The notes beneath the pieces were generated by a model that did no database searches, was not told the DNA's origin, and saw only the letters and a list, made by a program, of their open reading frames with translations. From Prevotellaceae bacterium UBA1710 (lineage in GTDB: Bacteria > Bacteroidota > Bacteroidia > Bacteroidales > Bacteroidaceae), in contig DCJC01000055.1 of assembly GCA_002317355.1 (NCBI GenBank), forward strand, positions 58,546 to 93,386: a DNA stretch of 34,841 nt, written 5' to 3'. A program made the position numbers and the translations under genes. Numbering within the stretch: the stretch's first letter is position 1; every line of letters starts with the position of its first letter. Shown piece after piece: positions 24,580 through 32,395 of the stretch.

Positions 24580-27510
24580 ATGAAGTCATTCCTTAACATA
24601 GTAGCACAAGATATACTTGAGAAATACGGCAATAACCTCTCTGAGATTGTCGTAGTATTCCCAAACAAGCGAGCATCCCTCTTCCTTAATGAGGAGTTGA
24701 TACGCCAATCTAACGGTAAGCCTGTATGGAGTCCGCAGTACATGACAATCAGCGAACTGTTCCGCGCACATAGCCAACTGGTAGTTGCCGACCAGATAAA
24801 ACTCGTATGCGAACTCTACCGCCATTATGCAGAAAAGACCGGAACCACCGAGTCTCTCGATGATTTCTATGGTTGGGGAGAACTAATGCTTTCCGACTTC
24901 GACGACCTCGACAAGAACATGGGTGATGCAGAGCATATCTTTGAGAATACAGACGAGCTTCACGCCTACGACAACGCCAACTACCTCAGCGATGAGCAGA
25001 AGGCTGCCCTCAAGCGTTTCTTCGCCAATTTCAACGATGAAACCTCACAAATCAAGCAGAACTTCGCCAGTCTGTGGAACTGCCTCGGCGATATCTACAC
25101 ATCATTCCGTGACAGTCTCCGCGCACAGGGCATAGCCTATGAGGGTATGCTCTATCGTGATGTGGCAGAAGAACTCAAACACCCATCAGCCAACACCCAA
25201 CACCCAACACCTACCACCCACTACCTATTCATCGGTTTCAATCTCATCCAACCCGTTGAACAGGAACTCATGGCCTACCTCCAGCGTGAGGGTAAGGCTA
25301 CATTCTATTGGGATTACGACAACTACTATATGAAGGAAAGCAACGAGGCTGGACGCTATATCAAGCAGTACCTCTCAGCTTTCCCTAACGAGATAACCCT
25401 CCCTGAGGCTTTCGACAACTTCACCAAGAAGCCTGACATCACCTTCATATCTGCCACTACAGAGGATGTGCAGGCACGCTATGTCAGCCAATGGCTTACC
25501 GAGGAACGCCTTAAGGCGGGTAAGAGAACAGCCGTCGTACTATGCGACGAGAAACTGCTCCCAACCGTCATACATGCCCTTCCTGACAACGTGAAGGACA
25601 TAAACATCACCTCTGGCTATCCTCTCCAGCAGACACTCATTGCAACCCTCGTAAAGCAGATATTCACCCTTAAGCAGCGCGGCTCTTCACGCATCAAGGG
25701 TGCCCTCCGGCTGCATCAGGTCAACACCATACTGCATCATCCATACATGAAGTATCTCTCGGAGAATGCAGCCACACTTAAGCAAGAATTGAATGATGAG
25801 AAGAAAAAGGTGTTCTACCCAACCATAGAAGAACTATCTATTGACGAGCACCTTGCCAATATCTTCACACCTATCCCTCACCATGACGAGGCTCCTACTC
25901 CACTTGAGGCTCAGCGTCTGCGCTGTCTCGACATCATCGAGTGTATCATGAAGGCAATCCATCGTATTGCCACCAACAGCAACGATACCGACCCTCTCAT
26001 GCAGGAGTCGCTCTACCGTATGCACCAGATAATGAACCGCGTCAACACGCTCATCCTCTCAGGTGAGCTCACAGTCAGCGATTCTTCCCTTCAAGGCATT
26101 CTCAATCAGATTATACGCTCTACAACGGTTCCATTCCATGGTGAGCCTATCATCGGCATACAGATCATGGGAGTACTCGAGACCCGTAACCTCGACTTCG
26201 ACCACATGCTCATCCTGTCGGCCAACGAGGGTAACATACCGAAGGCTGTCAACGATTCATCATTCATCCCACATGTCATTCGTCGTGCCTACGGACTCAC
26301 TACCATAGAGAATAAGGTGGCTATCTATGCCTACTACTTCCACCGCATGATGCAGAGGGCAAATGATGTGTCCATCACATACAACAACTCCACAAACGAC
26401 ACCAAGACCAATGAGATGTCGCGTTTCATGATGCAACTCATTGCTGAGTCTGATCTCAACATAAAGGTTGCAGAACTGACATCATCATTACTCGTGAGCA
26501 AGAAAGAACGTTGTGATGTGCCCAAAAACGCAGAAGTCATCGAGAAAATGGAGCAAGAAAACTCCATTTCACCGACAGCCATCAATTCATACCTGCGCTG
26601 CCAACTCCAGTACTTCTACAAGTATGTGTGCCGTATCAAGGACAACGCAGAGACCGATGAGGAGGAGATGGATAACCGCACCTTCGGACTCGTCTTCCAC
26701 AAGGCTGCAGAGCTTCTCTACGCGCCATTCAAAGGCAAAAGTGTGACTGAATCCATCATCGAAGGAATGCTCAAGGATCCGTCTGTCATAGAGCGTGCCA
26801 TCGACGAGGCATTCATGGAGGAACTCTTTGCCATGAAGACTCCAGAGGCTAAGAAGCGTAAGATGCCGACACTCGACGGTACACAGCTCATTCATCGTGA
26901 AATAATAAGGAAGATGCTCAGACAAACGCTTCAGTACGACAAGAAGCATTGTCCGATAGAGATTATAGATGTAGAACGCAACATCTACGACACAATCAAA
27001 TTTGATACCGACCGTGGTACTCGCACTCTCAGAATTAAGGGTATCATCGACCGTCTCGATGTTGTAAAGGGTGAGGACGGTCACCTTCAGATGCGTGTCG
27101 TTGACTACAAGACTGGTTCACGTGAGCCTGGTAATATCAGTTCGGTAACAGAGATATTCACTCCAGAGGGTGCAAGTAAGTCAAATGTCCACAGCGACTA
27201 CTATCTCCAGACTCTCCTCTACTGCCGTATTCTCTCTCAGCCTATGAGTGGCACACCTCAGAACGGCACCTATCCAGTAGTCCCTGCCCTTCTCTACCCT
27301 CACCGCTCATCAGCAGACAACTACAATCCTGTATTATCTATTAACAAGGAGAAGATTCACAACATTCTCGACTACGCCGATGAATACAACGAGAACTTCA
27401 TCCGCGTCCTCAAGGAGATCTACGACTACTCCCGTCCTTTCACCCCTACCACAGACACCAAGAACTGTGATAGGTGTTTCTATAAGGAGATTTGCGGAAA
27501 GATGAAATAA
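24580..27510 (+). CDS. addB: AddB-like PD-(D/E)XK nuclease subunit with iron-sulfur cysteines
   Basis: The 976-residue protein ends in an AddB-type nuclease domain. C674 in SYLRCQLQYFYKYV and C963, C966, C972 in NCDRCFYKEIC make the four-cysteine cluster that frames the nuclease, and RMRVVDYKTGS (about 837-845) holds the catalytic Asp and Lys. The N-terminus (IVVVFPNKRASLFLNEEL) lacks a Walker A motif, so this subunit is unlikely to be an active ATPase. It would pair with the preceding AddA-like protein in break resection. Residues about 201-215 (HPSANTQHPTPTTH) are encoded by a heptad repeat. The stop codon TAA is the first triplet of a long inverted repeat. Confidence 0.9.
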   Translation: MKSFLNIVAQDILEKYGNNLSEIVVVFPNKRASLFLNEELIRQSNGKPVWSPQYMTISELFRAHSQLVVADQIKLVCELYRHYAEKTGTTESLDDFYGWGELMLSDFDDLDKNMGDAEHIFENTDELHAYDNANYLSDEQKAALKRFFANFNDETSQIKQNFASLWNCLGDIYTSFRDSLRAQGIAYEGMLYRDVAEELKHPSANTQHPTPTTHYLFIGFNLIQPVEQELMAYLQREGKATFYWDYDNYYMKESNEAGRYIKQYLSAFPNEITLPEAFDNFTKKPDITFISATTEDVQARYVSQWLTEERLKAGKRTAVVLCDEKLLPTVIHALPDNVKDINITSGYPLQQTLIATLVKQIFTLKQRGSSRIKGALRLHQVNTILHHPYMKYLSENAATLKQELNDEKKKVFYPTIEELSIDEHLANIFTPIPHHDEAPTPLEAQRLRCLDIIECIMKAIHRIATNSNDTDPLMQESLYRMHQIMNRVNTLILSGELTVSDSSLQGILNQIIRSTTVPFHGEPIIGIQIMGVLETRNLDFDHMLILSANEGNIPKAVNDSSFIPHVIRRAYGLTTIENKVAIYAYYFHRMMQRANDVSITYNNSTNDTKTNEMSRFMMQLIAESDLNIKVAELTSSLLVSKKERCDVPKNAEVIEKMEQENSISPTAINSYLRCQLQYFYKYVCRIKDNAETDEEEMDNRTFGLVFHKAAELLYAPFKGKSVTESIIEGMLKDPSVIERAIDEAFMEELFAMKTPEAKKRKMPTLDGTQLIHREIIRKMLRQTLQYDKKHCPIEIIDVERNIYDTIKFDTDRGTRTLRIKGIIDRLDVVKGEDGHLQMRVVDYKTGSREPGNISSVTEIFTPEGASKSNVHSDYYLQTLLYCRILSQPMSGTPQNGTYPVVPALLYPHRSSADNYNPVLSINKEKIHNILDYADEYNENFIRVLKEIYDYSRPFTPTTDTKNCDRCFYKEICGKMK
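25181..25222. repeat. Heptad repeat ACCCAAC inside addB
   Basis: Units ACCCATC, AGCCAAC, ACCCAAC, ACCCAAC, ACCTACC, ACCCACT are read in frame in the addB coding sequence, adding a Pro/Thr/His/Gln stretch. The same words form the repeat before hemW and those in prmA. Confidence 0.85.
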
Positions 27511-27920
27511 CAGCCCCTCACCCGCCCTACGGGCACCCTCTCCCCGAAGGGCGAGGGAGAAGTTAGTAATTCTCGCAGTAAGGGAACAGTAAAAGAAAAG
27601 CCAGAAAGACGACATAGCAAGATAAAATCACTATGCGCCTTTCTGGCTTCACGTATAAAATAACATATCATCCAGTTTTTAGGTGTCGGACTTTGACTTT
27701 ACTTCCCGATGGTCAGTGGGTCTGCGACAAATATCCCTTCGGCCGTCGACCTTTGGTTCTGTCCTCGCCCCCAACATCATTCAATACAACAGCCCTTGCA
27801 GACTACCCTTTTAGGTGTCGCCCGCTTAGGGGCTCGCAAATCACCCTTACCGCGAGAAATACAAACTTTCCCCTCGCCCTTCGGGGAGAGGGTGTCCGCA
27901 GGACGGGTGAGGGGCTGTTA
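27508..27920. repeat. Long inverted repeat (about 75 bp arms) between convergent addB and prmA
   Basis: The left arm 27508-27586 and the complement of the right arm 27845-27920 both read TAACAGCCCCTCACCCG, then CTCTCCCCGAAGGGCGAGGG and TTCTCGCNGTAAGGG, with few mismatches. The outer TAA of each arm is the stop codon of addB and of prmA. Between the arms are a direct repeat of TTTAGGTGTCG (near 27677 and 27810) and a hairpin. No gene was found in this 407-nt gap. Confidence 0.85.
27599..27648 (-). terminator. Hairpin with T-rich tail, possible prmA terminator
   Basis: GCCAGAAAG and CTTTCTGGC pair around an inner GCATAG/CTATG helix. On the complement the hairpin is followed by TTTTCTTTTAC. It lies about 270 nt past the prmA stop, so the assignment is tentative. 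Confidence 0.45.
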
Positions 27921-28865
27921 TCTAAATATCAGAAGCCTCCACTCCCCATTCTCCTTCTTCTCTTCCAGAGTCAGTCCCAAACTCTCGGCTTTCTCAACAA
28001 GAAGAGGGACATCATCCTCGTAGAAACCACTTAGGATAAGAGTGCCATTTGATGCCATGACTTCACGGAAGGCAGGCATATCATTCAGGAGGATGTTACG
28101 GTTGATATTGGCAAGCACCACATCAAACACACCCTCGACATGTGAAAGGACTGAGGCATCACCCTCGTACACCTCAATCTTATCAGCTACACCATTAATC
28201 TCTGAATTATGACGGGTGTTGTCTGCACTCCACTCATCAATGTCATATGCCACAGCCTCTGCTGCACCGCATTTCAAGGCTGTAATAGCAAGAATACCAG
28301 TACCACAACCACAATCAAGCACACGCTTGCCCTCAAGAGGCAAATCAAGGAGTGTGCCCACAATCATCTGGGTTGTCTCATGTGTACCTGTTCCAAATGC
28401 ATTACGCGCGTGGATTCCTATTTTGATGGGTGATGGGTGTTGGGTGGTAGGTGATGGTGGATTGTATTGAGCGTCATGGGATTCAGCAGACAAAACGCCA
28501 TCACCCAACACCCAATCGCCATCACCCAACTCCGGATGCAGCACATCATAGATCACCAGTCGGTCATCAATATTAATAGGTGCAAAGCCCTCTTCCTTTT
28601 CCCAAGTCTCATTCCAGTCCTGATCTTCCACCTCTTCAGAGGTAAAGGCAACAGAGACATCATCCATCGGGAAGTCGGCAAGTGCATCCTTAAGCATGGT
28701 TTCATCGAAGAAATCCACCTGAACATATCCGTCAACACCTTCCTCGGTATCAAGGAATGTCTCATATCCGCATTCGCCTGCTATGGCTGCGGTAATCTCA
28801 CGTGCTGGCTGCATAAGTTCCTCGTCAGCACACTGAATATTGAAATGTGATACTAAATATTTCAT
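27918..28865 (-). CDS. prmA: Ribosomal protein L11 methyltransferase PrmA with a repeat-derived insertion
   Basis: The 315-residue protein starts MKYLVSHFNIQCADEE at ATG 28865. The substrate-recognition half is followed by the family signature NAFGTGTHETTQ (155-166) and SAM-binding LDCGCGTGILAI (183-194), then VLANINRNIL, the NPPY-equivalent of PrmA. The enzyme trimethylates ribosomal protein L11. Between YDVLHPE and IKIGIHARNAFGTG, where relatives continue directly, residues about 113-146 (GDGDWVLGDGVLSAES to TTQHPSP) are extra and encoded by two oppositely oriented heptad-repeat arms. They would form a surface loop before the catalytic domain. The stop codon belongs to the long inverted repeat shared with addB. 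Confidence 0.93.
   Translation of the reverse strand: MKYLVSHFNIQCADEELMQPAREITAAIAGECGYETFLDTEEGVDGYVQVDFFDETMLKDALADFPMDDVSVAFTSEEVEDQDWNETWEKEEGFAPINIDDRLVIYDVLHPELGDGDWVLGDGVLSAESHDAQYNPPSPTTQHPSPIKIGIHARNAFGTGTHETTQMIVGTLLDLPLEGKRVLDCGCGTGILAITALKCGAAEAVAYDIDEWSADNTRHNSEINGVADKIEVYEGDASVLSHVEGVFDVVLANINRNILLNDMPAFREVMASNGTLILSGFYEDDVPLLVEKAESLGLTLEEKKENGEWRLLIFR
28425..28530. repeat. Paired heptad-repeat arms inside prmA
   Basis: The arm 28425-28460 holds GATGGGT, GATGGGT, GTTGGGT, GGTAGGT, GATGGTG. The arm 28497-28530 holds the opposite strand version, ACCCAAC, ACCCAAT, CGCCATC, ACCCAAC. The two are separated by 36 nt. The whole is in frame with prmA. Confidence 0.85.
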
Positions 28866-28885
28866 AAACAAGATAAATTTGAGTG

Positions 28886-28894
28886 CAAAATTAA
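28886..28894 (-). promoter_or_regulatory. -7 box of prmA
   Basis: The complement of 28885-28893 reads TAATTTTGC, matching TAnnTTTGC, about 20 nt before the prmA ATG. The -33 element is weak. Confidence 0.55.
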
Positions 28895-28939
28895 TAAAAT
28901 TAGGGAAAAACTCCTAAATTGATAGGGATTTTCCGTAAC

Positions 28940-28967
28940 TTTGTTGCAAAAGTTAAGGTAATTTTGC
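28940..28967 (+). promoter_or_regulatory. Promoter of the aromatic/Ser-rich secreted protein gene
   Basis: TAATTTTGC at 28959-28967 matches the -7 box; TTTG at 28940-28943 is upstream with 15 nt between, shorter than usual. A second box TAACTTTG at 28936-28943 is an alternative. The leader is about 55 nt and includes AGGGAGGA before the ATG, one of the few Shine-Dalgarno-like sequences in the window. Confidence 0.6.
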
Positions 28968-29026
28968 ACCATAAACAATAATAAACAAGAAAAAACAACC
29001 TTTTTATATTAAGGGAGGATATCACA

Positions 29027-30262
29027 ATGAAAAGAACACTATCTCTTCTATTCATAGCAGCAATGGCTTCCTGCTCACTCTTCGCGCAGGACGACATGTA
29101 CTTTACCCCTAAGTCAAAGGCTCAGATTGAAAAGGAAAAGGCTGAGATAAAGGCTGAAAAGGAAAGAAAAAGAGTCGAGGCTGAAAAGGAAGAAGCAAGG
29201 AGATATGCAGAGTATCTTGCAGAAAAGGAAAAGGAAGAGCAGGAGATTCTGGAACTAAAGAAAGACTGGCTTCGCAAGAACAGACATAGACTGTCACAGA
29301 CAGAAGACGGACAGCTTGTTTATCACGTTGGTCGTGACGTCAGCGATGACGAATACAACCGTCGCGGAAAGTTCAAGTCAAAGGTTTCTGTCGTTAGTCC
29401 TGATTCAGTAGCAAGCGATATCATCGACTTCACCGCAGGCAATGGCGAATATCCTGATAGCCTCATAGCTTCAATCGACAGCATCGCCATCGATCCTGAC
29501 TTCAAAAAGAACAAGAGACATATCGACTATCTTGACGATGATGTGGAATACTACTATTCACGTCGTATGAATCGCTTCGACTATTTCTTCGGTTCCCGTC
29601 GTGCATGGATGCTCTACAACAACCCTTGGCACTCACACTGGGCATACGACCCATTCCTGTGGAACGACCCTTGGTATTGGTATGACTCATGGGCATACTC
29701 TCCATGGTTCTGGAGTGATCCTTGGTACTACGATAGCTACGGATATCTTGGATGGTCACCATTCTACTATCATAGCTGGGGAGGTTGGGGACATCACCAC
29801 TACGGCGGTTACTACAACCACTACAATCCAATATTTATAGGTGGCGGACACCACCACGGAGGTGGAAACCATCACTATAACGGAGGTGGAGGTCACAGCG
29901 GTTCTGGCGGTGGTCATCATACAATCTCTTCCAACATAAACAACTACGACAGAAGTCACGGCACACGTCGCTCAGGCCTTGGTTCAAGAAATTCTACAAT
30001 AGACTATTCTAATAGCAACAGAAACCAAGCAATTGATTCTCGTGGCAATAGCAGTTACAGCAACAGCAACTATAGCAGTTCAAGCAGCAGAGGTACCGTA
30101 ACCAACAGCGGTAGTCAATATAGCACTTCACGCAGCAGCAGTTACAGTAATTCAAGCAGCGGTTCAAGCAGCAGCTACAGCAGCGGTTCACGCAGCTCTG
30201 GCGGTGGTGGCGGTGCAAGTCACAGCAGCGGTGGCGGTGGTGGCTTCAGAGGCAGAAGATAA
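29027..30262 (+). CDS. Secreted low-complexity protein: coiled coil, Trp/Tyr-rich, Gly/His-rich and Ser-rich segments
   Basis: The 411-residue protein has a signal sequence MKRTLSLLFIAAMASCSLFAQ that could be cut after FAQ or, less likely, lipidated at C16. Residues about 30-80 are a Lys/Glu-rich coiled coil (KEKAEIKAEKERKRVEAEK). A middle part with SDDEYNRRGKF and DSLIASIDS is followed at about 190-265 by a dense Trp/Tyr/Pro/Asp segment (WNDPWYWYDSWAYSPWFW), then Gly/His repeats (GGGHHHGGGNHH), and from about 310 a Ser/Asn/Gly/Tyr tail ending GGGGGFRGRR. No family is recognised. The composition suggests a disordered, adhesive or structural surface protein. The OmpP1/FadL-like gene follows after 74 nt and may be co-transcribed. 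Confidence 0.85.
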   Translation: MKRTLSLLFIAAMASCSLFAQDDMYFTPKSKAQIEKEKAEIKAEKERKRVEAEKEEARRYAEYLAEKEKEEQEILELKKDWLRKNRHRLSQTEDGQLVYHVGRDVSDDEYNRRGKFKSKVSVVSPDSVASDIIDFTAGNGEYPDSLIASIDSIAIDPDFKKNKRHIDYLDDDVEYYYSRRMNRFDYFFGSRRAWMLYNNPWHSHWAYDPFLWNDPWYWYDSWAYSPWFWSDPWYYDSYGYLGWSPFYYHSWGGWGHHHYGGYYNHYNPIFIGGGHHHGGGNHHYNGGGGHSGSGGGHHTISSNINNYDRSHGTRRSGLGSRNSTIDYSNSNRNQAIDSRGNSSYSNSNYSSSSSRGTVTNSGSQYSTSRSSSYSNSSSGSSSSYSSGSRSSGGGGGASHSSGGGGGFRGRR

Positions 30263-30285
30263 TAAATCTGTGCCTTTGAAACATA

Positions 30286-30321
30286 ACCGACGACTACCGA
30301 CGACTATCAATCAACTATTAA
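30286..30321. repeat. Short period-10 repeat before the outer membrane protein gene
   Basis: ACCGACGACT occurs twice in tandem and is followed by the weaker ATCAATCAACT. It fills part of the 74-nt spacer. Confidence 0.5.
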
Positions 30322-30336
30322 CAAAAAGCTATAACA

Positions 30337-31971
30337 ATGAAACACTATATTCTATATACAGTAGCTCTCACCACTCTCGCTATGCCAGCAATGGCACAGG
30401 AGACCTACGAGAGCGCAAACATAGCAACACAAGACCTTAACGGTACTGCACGCTATGTAGGTATGGGCGGAGCAATGGAAGCACTCGGTGCCGACATCTC
30501 TACAATCAACTCCAACCCTGCTGGTATCGGACTTTTCCGTAAAAGCAGCGTCAGTATGTCACTTGGACCAAGTTTTGTAAAGGGTGACTGTGCAAATGCT
30601 TCTGATCTGCTATATATCAAGAATAGCAAGACTCCGATGAGTTTCGACCAATTCGGTTTGGTACTTTCCAACAAAACCAACAGAGGAGACTATGTCAACA
30701 TCGGCATCAACTACAATAAGAGTCGTAACTTCAACCAGATTCTTTCAGCAGAAAGTGACGTCAGAGGAGCATCCCAGAATAAGGTGTTGTACCATAAGAC
30801 TGGTGGACTATTATCCAACTACAAAGAGCAGCATTACACCCAGTCAGACTATCTCTACGTGAATACGCTCTCATCAGAGATCGGTTCAACAGACCTCTAC
30901 TACAATGATGCAGAGCACATGTACTTCGCACAAGACACCAAGGGATATATAAGCAACTTCAACATTAATGTCAGTGGAAACCACAACGACAGGGTGTTCT
31001 GGGGCTTCACATTAGGTCTTTACGATGTCAACTATTCACACAATCAGGTATATAGTGAGGACTTGGTGGAATACGCCACTGGTGGCCCTACCCCAGCAGG
31101 TATCGTCACCCTCTCAGATGAGCGTAAGATAACAGGTCAGGGATTCGATTTAAAGGCTGGTATCATCTTCCGCCCTATCGAGACAAGTCCATTGCGTGTC
31201 GGATTTTCAATCGCAACACCTACATTCTACGAATTGACATCAAGTAACTACACTGAGATCTTAAATGAGGCATACACCATAGATCCTGATGATGGTATGA
31301 AGTATCCTGTAGGCACTCATAATTATCTCGAGGAAAACGCACCTTTCTATATAAGCGACGAATACGACTACAAGGTATTCACTCCATGGCGTTTCGGTGC
31401 AAGTCTTGGCTACACCATCGGCAAGAACATCGCTCTCGGTGCAAGCTATGAGTTTGCAGATTATTCATCAATCGACAACCGCTACATCACCAACAGGACA
31501 TATAATGATTACTACGGTTACGATGAGACAGATTCTGAGTCTGACAATAGAATGAACAATCACACAGAAAGAACTCTTCGCGGTGTATCAACTTTGAAGC
31601 TCGGTGCAGAATACAAGCCTACAGCAAACCTCTCACTCCGTGCTGGTTACAACTACGTATCACAGATGTACGAGGACAATGGAATGCGTAACTTAGGTCT
31701 TGACACCGACGGATGCTATTTCAGTTCTACAACCAACTACGTCAACTGGAAGGCAACCAATCGCTTCACTCTCGGTGCTGGTTATACCTTTGACAACTTC
31801 AACATCGACGTAGCATATCAGCATTCATCTCAGAAGGGTGATTTCTATCCATTCGAGACCGTTGACCGCATGGTAAATGGTGACACAAACATCGCTCCAT
31901 GTGTTGAGGTCAACAATAACCGTCATCAGTTCCTACTCACAATAGGGTATAAGTTCAATTTTGATCTGTAG
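30337..31971 (+). CDS. OmpP1/FadL-family outer membrane beta-barrel protein
   Basis: The 544-residue protein has a signal peptide at 1-21 (ending AMPAMAQ). The mature N-terminus, ATQDLNGTARYVGMGGAMEALGADISTINSNPAGIGLFRKSSVSMSLG, is the hallmark of the OmpP1/FadL/TodX transport family (often labelled hemin receptor in Bacteroides), where the NPAG segment follows the hatch. Alternating aromatic strands continue to the end, which finishes HQFLLTIGYKFNFDL with the C-terminal aromatic beta signal of BAM substrates, Leu last. It should form an outer membrane channel for hydrophobic molecules; the ligand cannot be inferred. The stop codon is immediately followed by a C-rich dispersed repeat. Confidence 0.88.
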   Translation: MKHYILYTVALTTLAMPAMAQETYESANIATQDLNGTARYVGMGGAMEALGADISTINSNPAGIGLFRKSSVSMSLGPSFVKGDCANASDLLYIKNSKTPMSFDQFGLVLSNKTNRGDYVNIGINYNKSRNFNQILSAESDVRGASQNKVLYHKTGGLLSNYKEQHYTQSDYLYVNTLSSEIGSTDLYYNDAEHMYFAQDTKGYISNFNINVSGNHNDRVFWGFTLGLYDVNYSHNQVYSEDLVEYATGGPTPAGIVTLSDERKITGQGFDLKAGIIFRPIETSPLRVGFSIATPTFYELTSSNYTEILNEAYTIDPDDGMKYPVGTHNYLEENAPFYISDEYDYKVFTPWRFGASLGYTIGKNIALGASYEFADYSSIDNRYITNRTYNDYYGYDETDSESDNRMNNHTERTLRGVSTLKLGAEYKPTANLSLRAGYNYVSQMYEDNGMRNLGLDTDGCYFSSTTNYVNWKATNRFTLGAGYTFDNFNIDVAYQHSSQKGDFYPFETVDRMVNGDTNIAPCVEVNNNRHQFLLTIGYKFNFDL

Positions 31972-32395
31972 AAGACCCACCCCCTTCCCCCTCCCATAAA
32001 GGGAAGTCCGATGTTGATAATATCGGAGTATGTGTCAGGGGAGTAGTTACCATTTCTCGCGGTGGGGGAAGCCCACCCAGTCCCTCCCAAAGGGAAGTCG
32101 GAAAAACCTTCATTACGCTTAGGGTGGACTCTGTGAAGCTTCGTTTCCTATCTGTTTCAGGAACGAAGTTTCACCGAGTTTGCTCCCTTGTTATAGCTAA
32201 AGGACAGCGACTGTTCTTCCTATATATAGTTCCATATGCTACAATGAAAAGTCCGAGTAAGTGCGAAAGAAATTCATAGATTATGCTGTTTCTAATTTAA
32301 ATGGAAAAATAGATATTTCATCATAATGCAATTTGAGGTTTTATAATGAGGGAATATCGAATTTTTGCAGACGGTATTTCTACAAATAAATCAAT
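31972..32395. repeat. Gene-free stretch of dispersed repeats
   Basis: This 424-nt gap contains a C-rich direct repeat (CCCTCCC(at)AAAGGGAAGTC near 31991 and 32083), the word AGTTACCATTTCTCGCGGTGGGGG (split form of the addB-prmA repeat core) near 32045, and an imperfect inverted repeat at 32121-32188 related to 15442-15515. Past 32200 the DNA becomes clearly AT-richer. No gene was recognised. Confidence 0.7.
32121..32188. repeat. Imperfect inverted repeat related to the element at 15442
   Basis: The left arm (CTGTGAAGCTTCGTTTCCT) and right arm (AGGAACGAAGTTTCACCGAG) pair with a few mismatches. Both copies share GTGAAG/CTTCAC within ACTCNGTGAA and are followed 10-20 nt later by AAAGGA(c)CAGCGA. 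Confidence 0.65.
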
